Source of the DNA: Capitulum mitella
Taxonomy: Eukaryota; Arthropoda; Thecostraca; Pollicipedomorpha; Pollicipedidae
NCBI GenBank assembly: GCA_030062745.1
Contig: CP099852.1
Coordinates: forward strand, 18,657,949 to 18,721,948
Reading direction: 5' to 3'
Length of the DNA stretch: 64,000 nucleotides
How positions within the stretch are numbered: the first letter of the stretch is position 1; every line of letters begins with the position of its first letter. Shown here one piece after another: positions 53,201 to 64,000 of the stretch. Below the pieces are notes generated by a model. The model made no database searches. It was not told where the DNA came from and worked only from the letters and a program-made list of their open reading frames with translations. Position numbers and translations under genes: made by a program.

Positions 53201-56200
53201 TATTCTCAAACATCTTTTAAATCAACGCCTCTTCTCTTTCTCAGTCTGGCGCACAGTTTCACGTTTCATGTCGAATGACTTCCCGAGCTTCCAGTCGACC
53301 GCTGCTGACAGCCCATTAACCACTCCTCCCCGAAATCCTCCTCCTCTTTCCTCGCTTGGCCAAACATATCCCAGCACGTGCCTTCGGACGGCCGGCGAAC
53401 AACGAGCCGCACGGTTTAGCCACAGCCACATGGCGTCTGCACTGCGCTCAGCCGGCCGCTCCGACCGCGGCAGCGCAGGCCTGGTGAACGCCACCGCGGC
53501 CACACGTCAGCGCACACGGCCACGCGGTCGGTGAGCACGCAGCGGCCGGGCAATCGGTGAGCGGGCGCGACCGGGCAATCGGTGAGCACGCACGGTGAGA
53601 GGCGGCGTAGTGAGCGGCTTCAGGAAACAAGCGGTGAGGCATCAATCACATACATCATCAAAACCAAATCAAACAGGTACGGTCACATGTTGGCACCACC
53701 AGCGCGGCACTGTGATATCGCGAGAGATGGGCACATCCAGAGGCGGCGTTTTGGGCACGCTAAGGGACTTCAGCCTGTTCAGTGCTGTACCACACCAGAC
53801 GTTTTGGGACTTTGTCAAGGCTCTCCTTCGGGCCCAAGCTAGCTTACGTGCCAGTAAACGCCTGTGTTAGGTTAGATGCTAACCACTTTTTAGCCTCTGG
53901 ACTCTACATCGCAGCTTCAATGGTCAGCAGAGGCACACGCCTAGTGAAGACGTCATCGAATCTGTCAGCGTGTGTACCCGTCCGGTGCGGAGGTCACCTA
54001 GCATGTCCGAGTGTGTACCCGTCCGGTGAAGAGGTCACCTAACATGTCCCAGTGTGTACCTGTCCGATGAAGAGGTCACCTAGCATGTCCGAGTATGTAC
54101 CTGTTCTGTGAAGAGGTCACCTAGCATGTCCGAGTATGTACCTGTCCGGTGAAGCGGTCACCTAGCATGTCCACGTGCGTACCTGTTCTGTGAAGAGGTC
54201 ACCTAGCATGTCCAAGTATGTACCTGTCCGGTGAAGAGGTCACCTAGCATGTCCGAGTATGTACCTGTCCGGTGAAGAGGTCACCTAGCATGTCCGGGTA
54301 TGTACCTGTCCGGTGAAGAGGTCACCTAGCATGTCCGAGTGCGTACCTGTTCTGTGAAGAGGTCACCTAGCATGTCCAAGTATGTACCTGTCCGGTGAAG
54401 AGGTCACCTAGCATGTCCGAGTATGTACCTGTCCGGTGAAGAGGTCGCCTAGCATGTCCGAGTGTGTACCTGTCCAGTGAAGAGGTCACCTAGCATGTCC
54501 GAGTGCGTACCTGTCCGGTAAAGAGGTCGCCGAACCGGAACTGCGGGTTGCCGCCGTACGGCGTCGCCACGTCCCGGGTCTGGTTGAGCGGCAGGCCCTG
54601 GTAGCTGGCGAACGCCTCCCGCGGCGCATGGACGCGCAACAGCAACTGCGGCGTCATCAGGAACCCGACCCTGCCGGACGGCGGTCGACTCCGTGACGAC
54701 GGCCGCGGCGCCGGTACACGCCGCATGCCGGGCCGGCGCACGTGCGAGAGATGATCTGGCTAAAGCGCCGCCACAGGCACAGCAGAAACACGGTCAGGGA
54801 GACAAGAGCGAGGAGGACCAGCCTGAACTGTGCAATACAACTCGCGGAAGGGGGAGGGGGTGGCAGAACTGGCGAAGATTTCAACTCAGGAGAACTGGAT
54901 CTGACGGGAACTGGAAAACTGGCAAACTGGACTGGACTGACGGCAAGACCTCCGCACTGTCACCTCAACACCGCGGAGGTCACACCCAACAGCACGCCAG
55001 ACAGCCCCGCCAGCCTCTCGCCCACGGTCGGAAAAGGTGTTGTTTTTTGTATTGAAGAAAACCGAAAAATATGTCCTCCAAAAACATTTTACACTGCAAA
55101 AGTTTTGTGCAGTGCTTTATCGAAGATTCATTGTAACCATGTAGGGAAATTTCTAACTCTGCAAGCAAATGACTGCCTCCATTCTGCAAGGAACAGGTGA
55201 CAACTGACTTACACCAAGAATGCCAAGTTTAACCAATATTATTCTCTGCAAAAGTTCGTACTCTAAAACAAAAATGATACCCTGACACCAAGAACAAAAA
55301 CCAAATTTCCAACCCTGCTTTCGCCGGGCGCCGCCGCCGCCGGCGGTCGCCACGGCGCGGCACTCACACGAACACGACCGTGGCCAGGTTCAGGTAGAAC
55401 AGCGACTCGAGGAACTGGAAGTAGGTGGCGACGCCGCTGCCCAGCTGGCCGCGCACCACCTTCTGGTGGCCCTTCCACAGCTTCAGGAACTCGGCCAGGT
55501 CGGCGATCGCGCGCCGGGTCTGCGGACCGCCAGACGGCGCCGGTCAGTCGGCGCCGGGCGCCGGACACCGCGACCGGCGGGCGCCGCGACGCCGGGCGTC
55601 ACGGCGTCGTCACGTCACGCCCGACACGTCACGGTCCGACCCCACGGTGCCGGGTCGGACGGCGCTGGCTCTGCCCAGGCGGCGAGGTCAGACGCGACAG
55701 ACGCCGTGTCCGCAGCGGCGCACCCTGATACGGGGCTCCGGGCCGCAGAGGCAGCGGCAAATCAACACACCCGACAACGTCTGAACAAACCGTCTGAAAG
55801 CGCAGCGCACCTTCCACCCCTCAGCTGGTCCACTCCAGTGGTTCAGAATCGACGTCTCGCCAACTGCAACGGCACGAAACATCCGCTCACCGCCGCCAGT
55901 GTGAAGGAAAGGGCACTCAACCCCACCGCACCAGGCTGTAGTGTAGTGCTGAGTACCGGACCCACCCGCATCAGTCTGTGGTGTACAGTGCTGAGTACGG
56001 GACCCACCTGCACCAGGGTGTAGTGTACGGAGCTGCTGAGCCGGGTCCAGAAGCCGATGCGGCGGCTCCTGCGCCGGTCCCGCTGGTCCAGCCGCTGCTT
56101 CACCTGCCGCTTGTAGGCCAGCGGCCGCTCCAGCTCCCGCAGCGTGTTCCTGACAACAGACGGGTCACGTGACCGGCGGGCGAAATCCGGCGCGACTCCC

Positions 56201-58933
56201 GTGGCGAAATCGGCCGGCGCGTTAAAGCGGGGCCGCCTCGTCCGGCGAAATCTGCGCAGTGGTGGGTGGCAGACGATCTGGTGAGCGCGTGCTGCCATCT
56301 CTCCCGCCGATCGGCTTAACGATTACTTCGTCAATGTCGGCCCATGCGTAGCGGCGGAGATCGCTGACCGGGGAGTGACGCCCGTGCTCGAGTGCCGGCT
56401 TCCACGCGCAGGGTCATGGACGTCTGCCGTGACACCGGTGAGCCAAGATACTCTGAGACGCGTACTGTTCAGCATGCGCAGCGCATCAGCGCGCGGCGGA
56501 GCGGACGGCATTTGTGCACGTATTCTGAAGGGCTGCGCTGACGCGATCGGTAACGTTATGCTTTCCACTGTCAGTTTTCGCGTTGCGAACCTCGACTTCC
56601 TTGATTCCTAGCAACATCATAAGTCTTCCTTGTCTTTAAATCCGGCGACCCATCCAACCCTTCAAATTTCCGGCCTACCTCCATCATAACTGTCACAGCA
56701 CAGCTGGTAAAGCGCGTCGCCCAACGGCAACTCTATCATTTTCTTTCATGCAATTACCTCCTATTTTCGACGCAGCACGACTCCTGTCCCACACATTCTA
56801 CAGAAACTGCGATTGTGTTGGTAACTTATCGGATTTTAGCCATGGCAAATCGGGAAGGATTTTCTCTTGCACTAAAACGAGGGGTAGGCGCCCCCCCCCC
56901 CCGCCATTTGGCCCCTAAATGAATTAGCGCCTTGAAATAAAAAGCAATCGACAGTTGTGTGCCAAAGAAATCCAATAGAACCTAGGCCGAACCCGTCAGG
57001 TCAACCAGTGACCCCCAAGGTTAGGCCAAACTTTATGCCTGAGAACCATATATCGATTTTCCCGAAACGATAGAAGCATTTGGGCCAAATACGCTGAAAA
57101 TCGTCTCCTCTATCACAGTCAGAACCGAAAATTTGTAAATCAGTATAAGAGTACTTTAAGGTCAAAAACGGTCATTTCAGGTCATTAACCTCGTTTGAAA
57201 ATGGAAACGTCATTGGCCTATCTAAGGTGACTTATTCACATGTGAACTACCATGCTTCGCCGATTTCATGTCCGTCATCCGCCGTCTATGCATACCTATT
57301 GCGCGAACACAGCACGATTCCAACATCTGGCGCAAAAATCGTCCTGCAAGTCTTCAATAATGACGTCACAGCTCGGTGACCTGACATGCCCTGGGGCCGC
57401 TACTGCGTTTGAAAACACGCACAATGAATGTACCGCCAGCCATGCCAAGTTTTAGGGCGCTGTAGTGCGCCGTTTTGCCAAGGTCCCGGAAACACTGTTT
57501 GGGGGTGGCATCCACCCCTCTTCCGGCGAGGGTTAGCAACTCGTGACCAGAGTTCTGTCCGATGATGACTGACCTCAGTAAATGTTTTGACGCAACTGAC
57601 CACTGTCCCCTAAGAAATCTTCAGCTGCATGAAATTTCCACATCTTGGTACTCCGCTTACATCAACGGACAAACGCTGAATGCCAGCTACCAGAGACAAC
57701 GCCAACTGGAACCACACTTCGACGCCACTTCCAATGGACAGGGGCGTTTACCAGGCCTCTGCCCTGGGTCCTTTACGGTTCCCATTCCCTTTGAACGACC
57801 TGTCTCTGACTTGTTTTATTTTTCTATCTTTTGGGTTCAGACGTCGATGTGCCTCTGTACGCTGCTGAGACGCCGTTGATCACTGGCGGCAATAAGACGT
57901 GTCTCCAGGAGACGGCTGCCTGGCTCGAGGCTGTACTCGCCTCTTTGGACTTAAGTTTCAGTCCAGTAGACGGCGAGGTCACGTGTTGACAGGCGGTGAG
58001 GTCACGTGGTGACAAACAGGAAGGTCACGTACTGGCACACGGAGGTCACTTGGTGACTGACAGAGGTCACGTCTGGGAGAGGTTATATGTTGCTATTGCA
58101 GAAGTGCAGGCTGCTCTTTAGGCGTCCAGAGGCACACTGGACAGAAAGGTCACTCTACGACCTGGGGCAATACAAATACTTGTTCCAAATTCAGGCACGA
58201 GGAGGTAAGGCCTCAACCATTCTGGATCGGCACTCAGACCAGCTGGCCTTCCGCGGAAGGCCGGCTGGTGTTACGATCGCGGGAAGCCAGGGTGCCGAAA
58301 CGGCTGACCCCTTAATGGGAATGTTCCCTCGTTCAACTTTTCGTAAACGGACATAAAAAGAACAGAGATATCCCCACAGCCATGACGTGAGCTACGTTGA
58401 CGACGCTGTTCCACCATCCAAAAGGTTCTCACGATCACGCTCAACGAACCCGCCGGCATCCGGGCCGCAGCGCAGCGAACGCCGCGGGCGCGCCCGGCGC
58501 GCGCCTACTCACAGCTCCACCTCGCGAGCCACGAAGCCGTCCGCGATGGAGCCCTCGCCCTCCTGGATGGCGTCCACCACGGCGTCCACGTCGTCGGCGC
58601 ACCTGCAGACGGCACCAGACCGACCGAGTCACGCCAGCGTTCGTCCCGGGCCGAGACGGCGTCAGCTGCGTCACTCGTGAGCTGAGCACGCGTAACCCCG
58701 CGCAGTCCGAGTCAAGCCAGCGTCAACCGTGAGAGCGTCGAGGGTGTGACGTGATGCCTGGCCCGGCATGTTCTTAACGTGAGCCTTGAGCTCATCTCCA
58801 TCCACGGGTTTTACACGAAACACCTCCTCAATATGGCATCACTTGCATCAACTGTACTACTGTCATACACTACATATTATATATACATATACATTTAGCA
58901 TAAGAGACGTTATATATACACATATACCGATAC

Positions 58934-58994
<61 letters not shown>

Positions 58995-61900
58995 CCAGTA
59001 ATATTGAGCGTCAACTGCACCACTGCACCCAGTTTACCACATGGAAGCCATTCACTGTTACGGCGAACCGCAGCTGCTCCGCTCACCGTGCTAGGTCTAT
59101 GGCGCTGCGGATGGTGCCGTTGCGCGACCTGAGCGTGCTGAAGGGGAGCGCTGGAGCCGCTGCCGCGGCGGCGGCGCAGGGTCCGCGTGGCTGCAACATC
59201 GACACGGGTACAGGGAACACCGACACAGGTACAGGGAACATCGACACAGGTACAGGGAACACCGACATGGGTACAGGGAGCACCAGTACAGGTACAGGGA
59301 ACACCGACACAGGTACAGGGAACACCGACACGGGTACAGGGAACACCGACACAGGAACAGGAAACACCGACAAAGGTACGGGGAGCACCAGTACAGGTAC
59401 AGGGAACACCGACACAGGTACAGGGAACACCGACACAGGTACAGGGAACATCGACACAGGTACAGGGAACACCGACACAGGTACAGGGAACACCGAAACA
59501 GGTACGGGGAGCACCAGTACAGGTACAGGGAACACCGACACAGGTACAGGGAGCACCGACACAGGTACAGGGAACACCGACACAGGTACAGAGAACACCG
59601 ACAAAGGTACGGGGAGCACCAGTACAGGTACAGGGAACACCGCACAGGTACAGGGAACACCGACACAGGTGCAGGGAACACCGACGAGGGAAGGGGAGCA
59701 CCAGTACAGGTACAGGGAACACCGACACAGATGCAGGGAACACCGAAACAGGTATAGGGAACATCGACAAAGGTACAGGGAGCACCAGTACAGGTACAGA
59801 GAACACCGACACAGGTACAGGGAACACCGACACAGGTACGACTAACATCGACACAGGTACGAGGAAACATCGACACCGGTATGAGGAACATCGACAAAGG
59901 TACAGGGAACACCGACACAGGTGCAGGAAACACCGACACAGGTACCAGAAGCATCGATACAGGTACAGGGAACACCGACACAGGCGCAGCGTCGGTGTCC
60001 GGCAGACGGACGCCGCGATCCGACAAACGGGACTTTTTAAGCCTGCGCAAAATGAAAGCTGAGACTTAAGATACTACCAACGCACTTCATGGCACGCAAG
60101 CAAAACCAGTATTTTCAAAAATTACGGGTCCCAGAAATGAATCCAGGCTGCACGACCTCATTTGCAATATATTATCGTCACAACATGGCCATAAGAGTCC
60201 GCCAACACCGCACGTCGGTAAACGTCGACCAAACCGTTCATTGGATCAGGTGTAATCGGGTGCTTGTGAAACTGTAAGTGAATCTAGCTGCGTTCCGTTG
60301 TGGAGTCTGATCAAAGTCGTTCAATACCACCTGGCACCTCCCAACTAAGATGACACGCGAACGACCCTGTGTGGCACCATTACGCATCAAAAGCTGCAGA
60401 CCGACAACTCTCAGCCCAAAAGCCCATAAAGCCGAAGAGAGATGGCAATCAGCCCTGCATATCTTATCGCGAGCACGCCTATTCACATACGAATCACACC
60501 GCCGAATCTTATAGCCCGGGGCGTTCACGGCAGCGTCCATCGCCTCGGCCGCGCGCTCGGTGAGGGGGGGGGGGGGGCGGACCTGCCCTGGCCGGGCCGC
60601 CGGAGAACAGCCCACTCACCGTTACCCGATCTGGAGGGCAGGTCCACGCAGCAGGGTCTGCGTGAAGCTCGAGTACTGGCGGCCGTGGTGGTAAAACTCG
60701 CCGCTCCTGAACACGACACGGCGCAGTCAGCGTCGGAACACATGCGTGAGACTGAACAGGCAGCCCTGAACATGACAGGATCTGTGGTCAGCGGTGAAAA
60801 GAAATTATGCGCCGTAATGCGCAGCCAACAGCAAAATTTGCGCTATTTAAACGCGGAGCATCAAGGTGAATACAAAACATAAGTGCATTTACGTCTTCAT
60901 GTATGGACTGCAACAGCAGCCTGCTTCGAGATTATGTGTATACAACATGTATGTCACACATGCACTTGAAATATCATGACAAACGGCACCCTAACAGCAA
61001 CGCTGCTACGGAGAGGTCGGTGGTGGCAATTTGTGGATCTGGAGCCGCTCTGGGACCTGGCCCACAATTTTTGGCGCTCCAGCGGTGACTGAATCATGGT
61101 GAACCCGTACACTGTGCCCGCTGCCCCTTTCTTTTGATACTGATGACACTATCGAGCCCACTGATCCTTGAACACTACCTGCATCAACTGTAACATCATT
61201 AGCTTTAATTCCTTCAATATGATCGTTCCCCGACAGCGTTTCTAAGGCGTCTATTTCCTCGTTCTGTATATTCTTTATGCATTATCTTATTCTTCTTTAT
61301 TACCAGAAAACGACTGATACGAAACAAATTAACCACTGGTGGAATCCGACCAATCCTGTGACGTCAGCACGACGTCACAGATAAATCAAAGCCTAAATCG
61401 TTCGGTAGACGATGAGTCAACAGAGAAAGCGCACCCGATACTCGACCAGAGCGATCTGGTCCGACTGAATCGAGTGCCTAATCGCAGTGTAAACGACAGC
61501 GAACTGACAGGGAAAACCCTGGCCGATACCTGGCAAAGGCAATCCGGGTGCTAATATGAGAGTGCGTAACTCACGCGATCTCCACCCACGCATCGCTCCG
61601 CCCAACAGTCCTACATTGAAGAGCTGGCTGTCTCTACTGGCGTTGTCCGAGGTCTCTGCCTTTGCCCTCATAGCCACTGTGCCCGCATAGTCACAGGCTT
61701 CTCCAACACCCTTCAGCACCATTTCAAAGTCTATCTGCGCAGTCCCCTGCATAGCCATCCTGTCCCACTAAAAATTATTACTTTCCCCAGTCCTCTTTCG
61801 CCTTGTTCCTCTGCTACCCACACACTGCCTCCCAATTCTGCTGGTCAGTCAACTGGTCACACTCTCTGGCCTTTGCTGGTCAGTCAACTGGTCACAGAGG

Positions 61901-63080
61901 CACCCTCTCACCCCTGCTGGTCACAGTCCCCCCTCTCACCCCTGCTGGTCACAGTCCCCCCTCTCACCCCTGCTGGTCACAGTCCTCCCTCTCACCCCTA
62001 CTGGTCACAGTCCTCCCTCTCACCCTTGCTGGTTACAGTCCCCCCTCTCACCCCTGCTGGTCACAGTCCTCCCTCTCATCCCTGCTGGTCACAGTCCTCC
62101 CTCTCACCCCTGCTGGTCACAGTGCCCCCTCTCACCCCTGCCAATCACAGTCCTCCCTCTCACCCCAGCTGGTCACAGTTCTCCCTCTTACCCCTGCTGG
62201 TCACAGTCCTCCCTCTTACCCCTGCTGGTCACAGTCCTCCCTCTCACCCCTGCTGGTCACAGTCCTCCCTCTTACCCCTGCTGGTCACAGTCCTCCCTCT
62301 CACCCCTGCTGGTCACAGTCCTCCCTCTCACCCCTGCTGGTCACAGTCCTCCCTCTCACCCCTGCTGGTCACAGTCCTCCCTCTCACCCCTGCTGGTCAC
62401 AGTCCCCCCTCTCACCCCTGCTGGTCACAGTCCTCCCTCTCATCCCTGCTGGTCACAGTCCCCCCTCTCACCCCTGCTGGTCACAGTCCTCCCTCTCACC
62501 CCTGCTGGTCACAGTCCTCCCTCTCGCCCCTGCTGGTCACAGTCCTCCCTCTCACCCCTGCTGGTCACAGTCCTCCCTCTCACCCATGCTGGTCACAGTC
62601 CCCCCTCTTACCCCTGCTGGTCACAGTCCTCCCTCTCACCCCTGCTGGTCACAGTCCTCCCTCTCACCCCTGCTGGTCACAGTCCCCCCTCTCACCCATG
62701 CTGGTCACAGTCCCCCCTCTCACCCCTGCTGGTCACAGTCCTCCCTCTCACCCCTGCTGGTCACAGTCCTCCCTCTCGCCCCTGCTGGTCACAGTCCTCC
62801 CTCTCACCCCTGCTGGTCACAGTCCCCCCTCTCACCCCTGCTGGTCACAGTCCCCCCTCTCACCCCTGCTGGTCACAGTCCTCCCTCTCACCCCTGCTGG
62901 TCACAGTCCCTCCCTCTCACCTCTGCCGATCGCAGTCCTCCATCTCCAGGGCCTGGCCGTCCGGCGGTGGCTGGCCGCCGTGCAGGGGGTCCACGGCCAC
63001 CCAGGCCGTGGGCACCGAGGCGTCCCGCCGCATCGCCCTCTCCGACGGCTCGAAAGCCGCGTTCGTGTACTGGTGGGAGC
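41150..63080 (-). CDS. TMC: TMC-family transmembrane channel-like protein (TMC7-like), 18 exons
   Basis: A multipass membrane protein of the TMC/anoctamin-like family. Exons in order: 62921-63080, 60626-60706, 59087-59137 (or to 59190), 58513-58602, 56008-56149, 55368-55519, 54511-54670, 52624-52772, 51219-51369, 50559-50687, 49968-50114, 47592-47661, 46331-46440, 45273-45432, 44432-44562, 43423-43578, 42083-42231, and tentatively 41150-41229. About 755 residues, near the TMC7 size of about 720. The family hallmark CWETELGQGIYQL opens exon 13. Membrane segments are clear in exons 6, 7, 8, 10-16. The order LKLWKGH, ELYYGFYY, SWDFSTASEKMAAFRH, CWETELGQ, YLVYSQTLVWLGLYFSPL follows vertebrate TMC7. 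All phases agree except one extra base in exon 11 (about 50056). Exon 10 uses a GC donor (CAG/GCGAGT). The first exon starts in phase 1, so the 5' end is outside or unseen. Confidence 0.9.
41830..42095 (-). repeat. GGTGAGA repeat at TMC exon 17 donor
   Basis: Degenerate units of about 20 bp on the minus strand, CCGGTGAGATGGGCGGTGAG type, starting at the candidate donor 42083/42082. Confidence 0.75.
42195..42515 (-). repeat. Acceptor-containing repeat at TMC exon 17
   Basis: Four to five units of about 69 bp. Each minus-strand unit has GTGTTCGGCAG followed by TATCCTGGTGTACTTCGG, about 35 nt of exon 17 start (true 42231). Confidence 0.93.
43205..43410 (-). repeat. Minisatellite downstream of TMC exon 16
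   Basis: Four to five units of about 40 bp (GGAGATCGAGACAGCGGGAG), starting about 15-30 bp from the donor. I see no exon-derived part. Confidence 0.85.
43575..43990 (-). repeat. GAGCACGGAACACAG repeat at TMC exon 16 acceptor
   Basis: Degenerate 15-25 bp units. On the minus strand the CTGTGTTCCGTGCTC tract merges with the acceptor CCGTGCTCGGCAG; another CTGCCGAGCACGG lies at 44054. Confidence 0.8.
44540..44735 (-). repeat. Acceptor-containing repeat at TMC exon 15
   Basis: Four units of about 50 bp. Minus-strand TTTCAG followed by TTCAGCTGCCTGTCGAG (exon 15 start) or close variants. True junction 44562/44563. Confidence 0.9.
45390..45640 (-). repeat. Acceptor-containing repeat at TMC exon 14
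   Basis: Four units of about 72 bp. They copy roughly the first 45 nt of exon 14 (GGACGGCCCCAGTTCGACCT) with increasing decay away from the true junction 45432. Confidence 0.85.
47640..48335 (-). repeat. Acceptor-containing array at TMC exon 12
   Basis: Nine units of about 80 bp. Each minus-strand unit carries a copy of ACGATCCTGCTGGAGCTG, the exon 12 start, after a pyrimidine tract (true junction 47661/47662). Confidence 0.92.
51420..51790 (-). repeat. Degenerate GTGCTCYGTGT repeat upstream of TMC exon 9
   Basis: TGTGCTCCGTGTGCT-type units of 10-25 bp starting about 50 bp from the acceptor, with no clear exon-derived core. Confidence 0.65.
52735..53000 (-). repeat. Acceptor-containing repeat at TMC exon 8
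   Basis: Five units of about 59 bp copying about 40 nt of the exon 8 start (GGCTGGCTGGACGCCTCTGA) and acceptor GTTGTAG. True junction 52772/52773. Confidence 0.92.
53960..54535 (-). repeat. Donor-containing array at TMC exon 7
   Basis: About 13 units of about 41 bp. Minus-strand GACCTCTTCACCGGACAG/GTACRC copies the last 18-20 nt of exon 7 and its donor (true 54511/54510). Confidence 0.94.
55035..55320. repeat. Dispersed repeat, copy B
   Basis: Same element as 35445-35745, here in the TMC intron ending about 50 bp from the exon 6 donor. Confidence 0.65.
55925..56035 (-). repeat. Donor-containing repeat at TMC exon 5
   Basis: Three units of about 45 bp with minus-strand TACACTACACCCTGGTGCAG/GTGGGTCC, the exon 5 end and donor. 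Confidence 0.88.
56315..56611 (+). mobile_element. LINE reverse-transcriptase fragment 1
   Basis: An open frame with LNDYFVNVGPCVAAEI and GADGICARILKGCADAI, the region just N-terminal of and within the RT domain of jockey/CR1-like LINEs (K-PGPDGI-ARLLK-CAD-A pattern). It lies in TMC intron 5' of exon 5, antisense to the gene. No intact element. Confidence 0.65.
57562..57960 (+). mobile_element. LINE reverse-transcriptase fragment 2, frameshifted
   Basis: MTDLSKCFDATDH matches RT motif A, and ASALGPLRFPFPLNDL matches the G-LGPLLF-ND motif in another frame. PLYAAETPLITGG is a decayed YADD block in a third. Probably part of the same dead element as the fragment at 56.3 kb, split by about 950 bp of other sequence. 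Confidence 0.7.
58925..58994. repeat. (TA)n microsatellite
   Basis: About 28 TA units flanked by TATACACATA variants. Confidence 0.97.
59185..59990 (-). repeat. Short-unit array beginning at TMC exon 3 upstream acceptor
   Basis: About 40 units of 18-21 bp; minus strand CCTGTACCTGTGTCGGTGTT. The terminal unit becomes the acceptor-like GTGTCGATGTTGCAG at 59191. Confidence 0.93.
61905..62945 (-). repeat. 28 bp donor-containing array at TMC exon 1 of this window
   Basis: About 36 units; minus strand GACTGTGACCAGCAGGGGTGAGAGGGAG-type. The true exon end GACTGCGATCGGCAGAG/GTGAGAGG (62921) matches the unit at about 24 of 28 positions. Near-perfect unit homogeneity suggests recent expansion. Confidence 0.95.
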
Positions 63081-64000
63081 CTGCCGGACAGGGGGCGGCA
63101 GGGCGGACTCAGCCTGGGCACGAGGCTGGCTCAGACGGTCACTGTGTAGGAAATGAGCTGGAGAGGACTGTGGGTTTCCAGCACACCTGATGTGTCATGG
63201 CATGTGACAGCAGATGTCAGGCAAATGTGGGCACATGAATGTGACATTTTTTTAGATAGTTAGACCCCTGCTACCCTTGCCAGATGACAGAGGTTTTTGC
63301 CATCCCTTCTCCATGAGGCTTTTCTTGTACTGCAGGCCAATGGCTTGCCTCAAGAGCATGAAACATGCATTAGCTGATCTTGCAACTTTCCTTTGTCTTT
63401 CCCTTTCAAAGTACTTCACTGTAATGTACAATACCTGAACTATATCATTCTTGAGGGCATGTAAGCCACTTTTCTAATTTTGAACCACATTCTGGCTTCT
63501 TCATCAGGAGTCAGACAAAACAGGTAGTGAGCTGTTTTTGATACAGATGCACAGGACTGTTTGGGCATATGCCTGGCAGCATATCAGGTTTTAACAGTTA
63601 AGTTAATCTTTCCAAAGTCATGTGAGGCCACTGGCCTTAAACAGCCTATGACTAAATGACTTAATGACTAAACCCATATCAGAAACCATATCAAAAACCA
63701 TATCAAAAACCATATCAAAAACCCAGCTTAACTTAAATGACTTAACCCAGATTAATATTTTTCCCTAAAGGATTTTAGAGACAACAATTATCTTCCCTGT
63801 CCTGGAGATCCAAACAATGCCTTGTGCAATCAATTATAATTCTGTTGTTCTTTTTAGCACCACCAGCATAATAAAAGCTAACAATAACACCTGGTATTTA
63901 CTGATGTCACTCACCTCAAGAAAAAAATTGCTGCTGACTACCATGTTGGACCAGTTTTAAATATAATGTTTAATCTTGCTCAACTCTGCATATATGAATG
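63081..64000. other. No gene seen; CpG-free segment
   Basis: I find no coding exon and no CG dinucleotide from about 63181 to the end. It contains a short (CCATATCAAAAA)n run near 63670-63722. Probably a TMC 5' intron or upstream DNA. Confidence 0.5.

Noticed and set aside
54657-54884. ORF with a membrane-like stretch (FRLVLLALVSLTVFLLCLW) as a TMC exon
   Set aside because: Exon 6 joins directly in phase to the exon starting at 54670 and gives the expected TMC order; an extra exon here would duplicate the segment.
58910-60062. Several 185-317 codon ORFs on both strands
   Set aside because: All run through the 18-21 bp array beside TMC exon 3; compositionally simple with no family resemblance.
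61905-62945. CRISPR-like regular array
   Set aside because: No unique spacers between repeats, and the context is a eukaryotic intron.
61803-63156. Two overlapping long plus-strand ORFs (448 and 427 codons)
   Set aside because: Produced by the stop-free 28 bp array; 28 is not a multiple of three, so all frames read the same low-complexity pattern. They are antisense to a real TMC exon.

Overview
The window is nuclear DNA of an animal, most likely an arthropod and possibly a crustacean. The evidence is large intron-rich genes with very GC-rich, CpG-rich exons, GT-AG introns, a basement-membrane collagen gene, LINE reverse-transcriptase fragments, a piggyBac-type element, and an interstitial run of (TTAGG)n, the arthropod telomere motif. 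The species cannot be named from the sequence alone.

Layout. (1) 1-18.97 kb, plus strand: the 3' part of a type IV collagen alpha-chain gene. It has 20 coding exons here (1,682 codons) and a complete C-terminal NC1 domain; the 7S/signal-peptide end lies left of the window. (2) 19.9-31.85 kb, minus strand: a complete 16-exon DDX23/PRP28 DEAD-box helicase gene (805 codons), convergent with the collagen gene. A 1.2 kb piggyBac-like element sits in its last intron. (3) 31.9-37.5 kb: a largely CpG-depleted block holding an interstitial telomere-like array and, at 34.1-34.8 kb, a CpG-normal patch with the possible first exons of an unknown minus-strand gene. (4) 37.55-39.24 kb, plus strand: LSM8 (two exons), then only 60 bp later intronless ADAT2. 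(5) 41.1-63.1 kb, minus strand: an 18-exon TMC-family (TMC7-like) transmembrane channel-like gene whose 5' end is probably beyond the window. (6) 63.2-64.0 kb: a gene-free segment in which I see no CpG.

The outstanding feature is the structure of the introns. In at least 17 introns of four unrelated genes (collagen IV, DDX23, LSM8, TMC), a tandem array begins exactly at an exon-intron junction. In the clearest cases every unit contains the last or first 8-45 nt of the exon plus the intact 5' or 3' splice site. Introns are therefore full of decoy splice sites copied from the true one. Collagen exon 19 goes further: its 5' end is tandemly copied three times upstream, and its 3' end plus 159 bp of intron exists as a 198 bp inverted copy 1.3 kb upstream.

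Functionally, DDX23 and LSM8 both act where U6 replaces U1 at the 5' splice site. ADAT2 makes wobble inosine in tRNA. Collagen IV and TMC are unrelated to them. No operon logic applies except the possible LSM8-ADAT2 dicistronic unit. Exon boundaries were assigned by hand from reading frame, intron phase and splice consensus.
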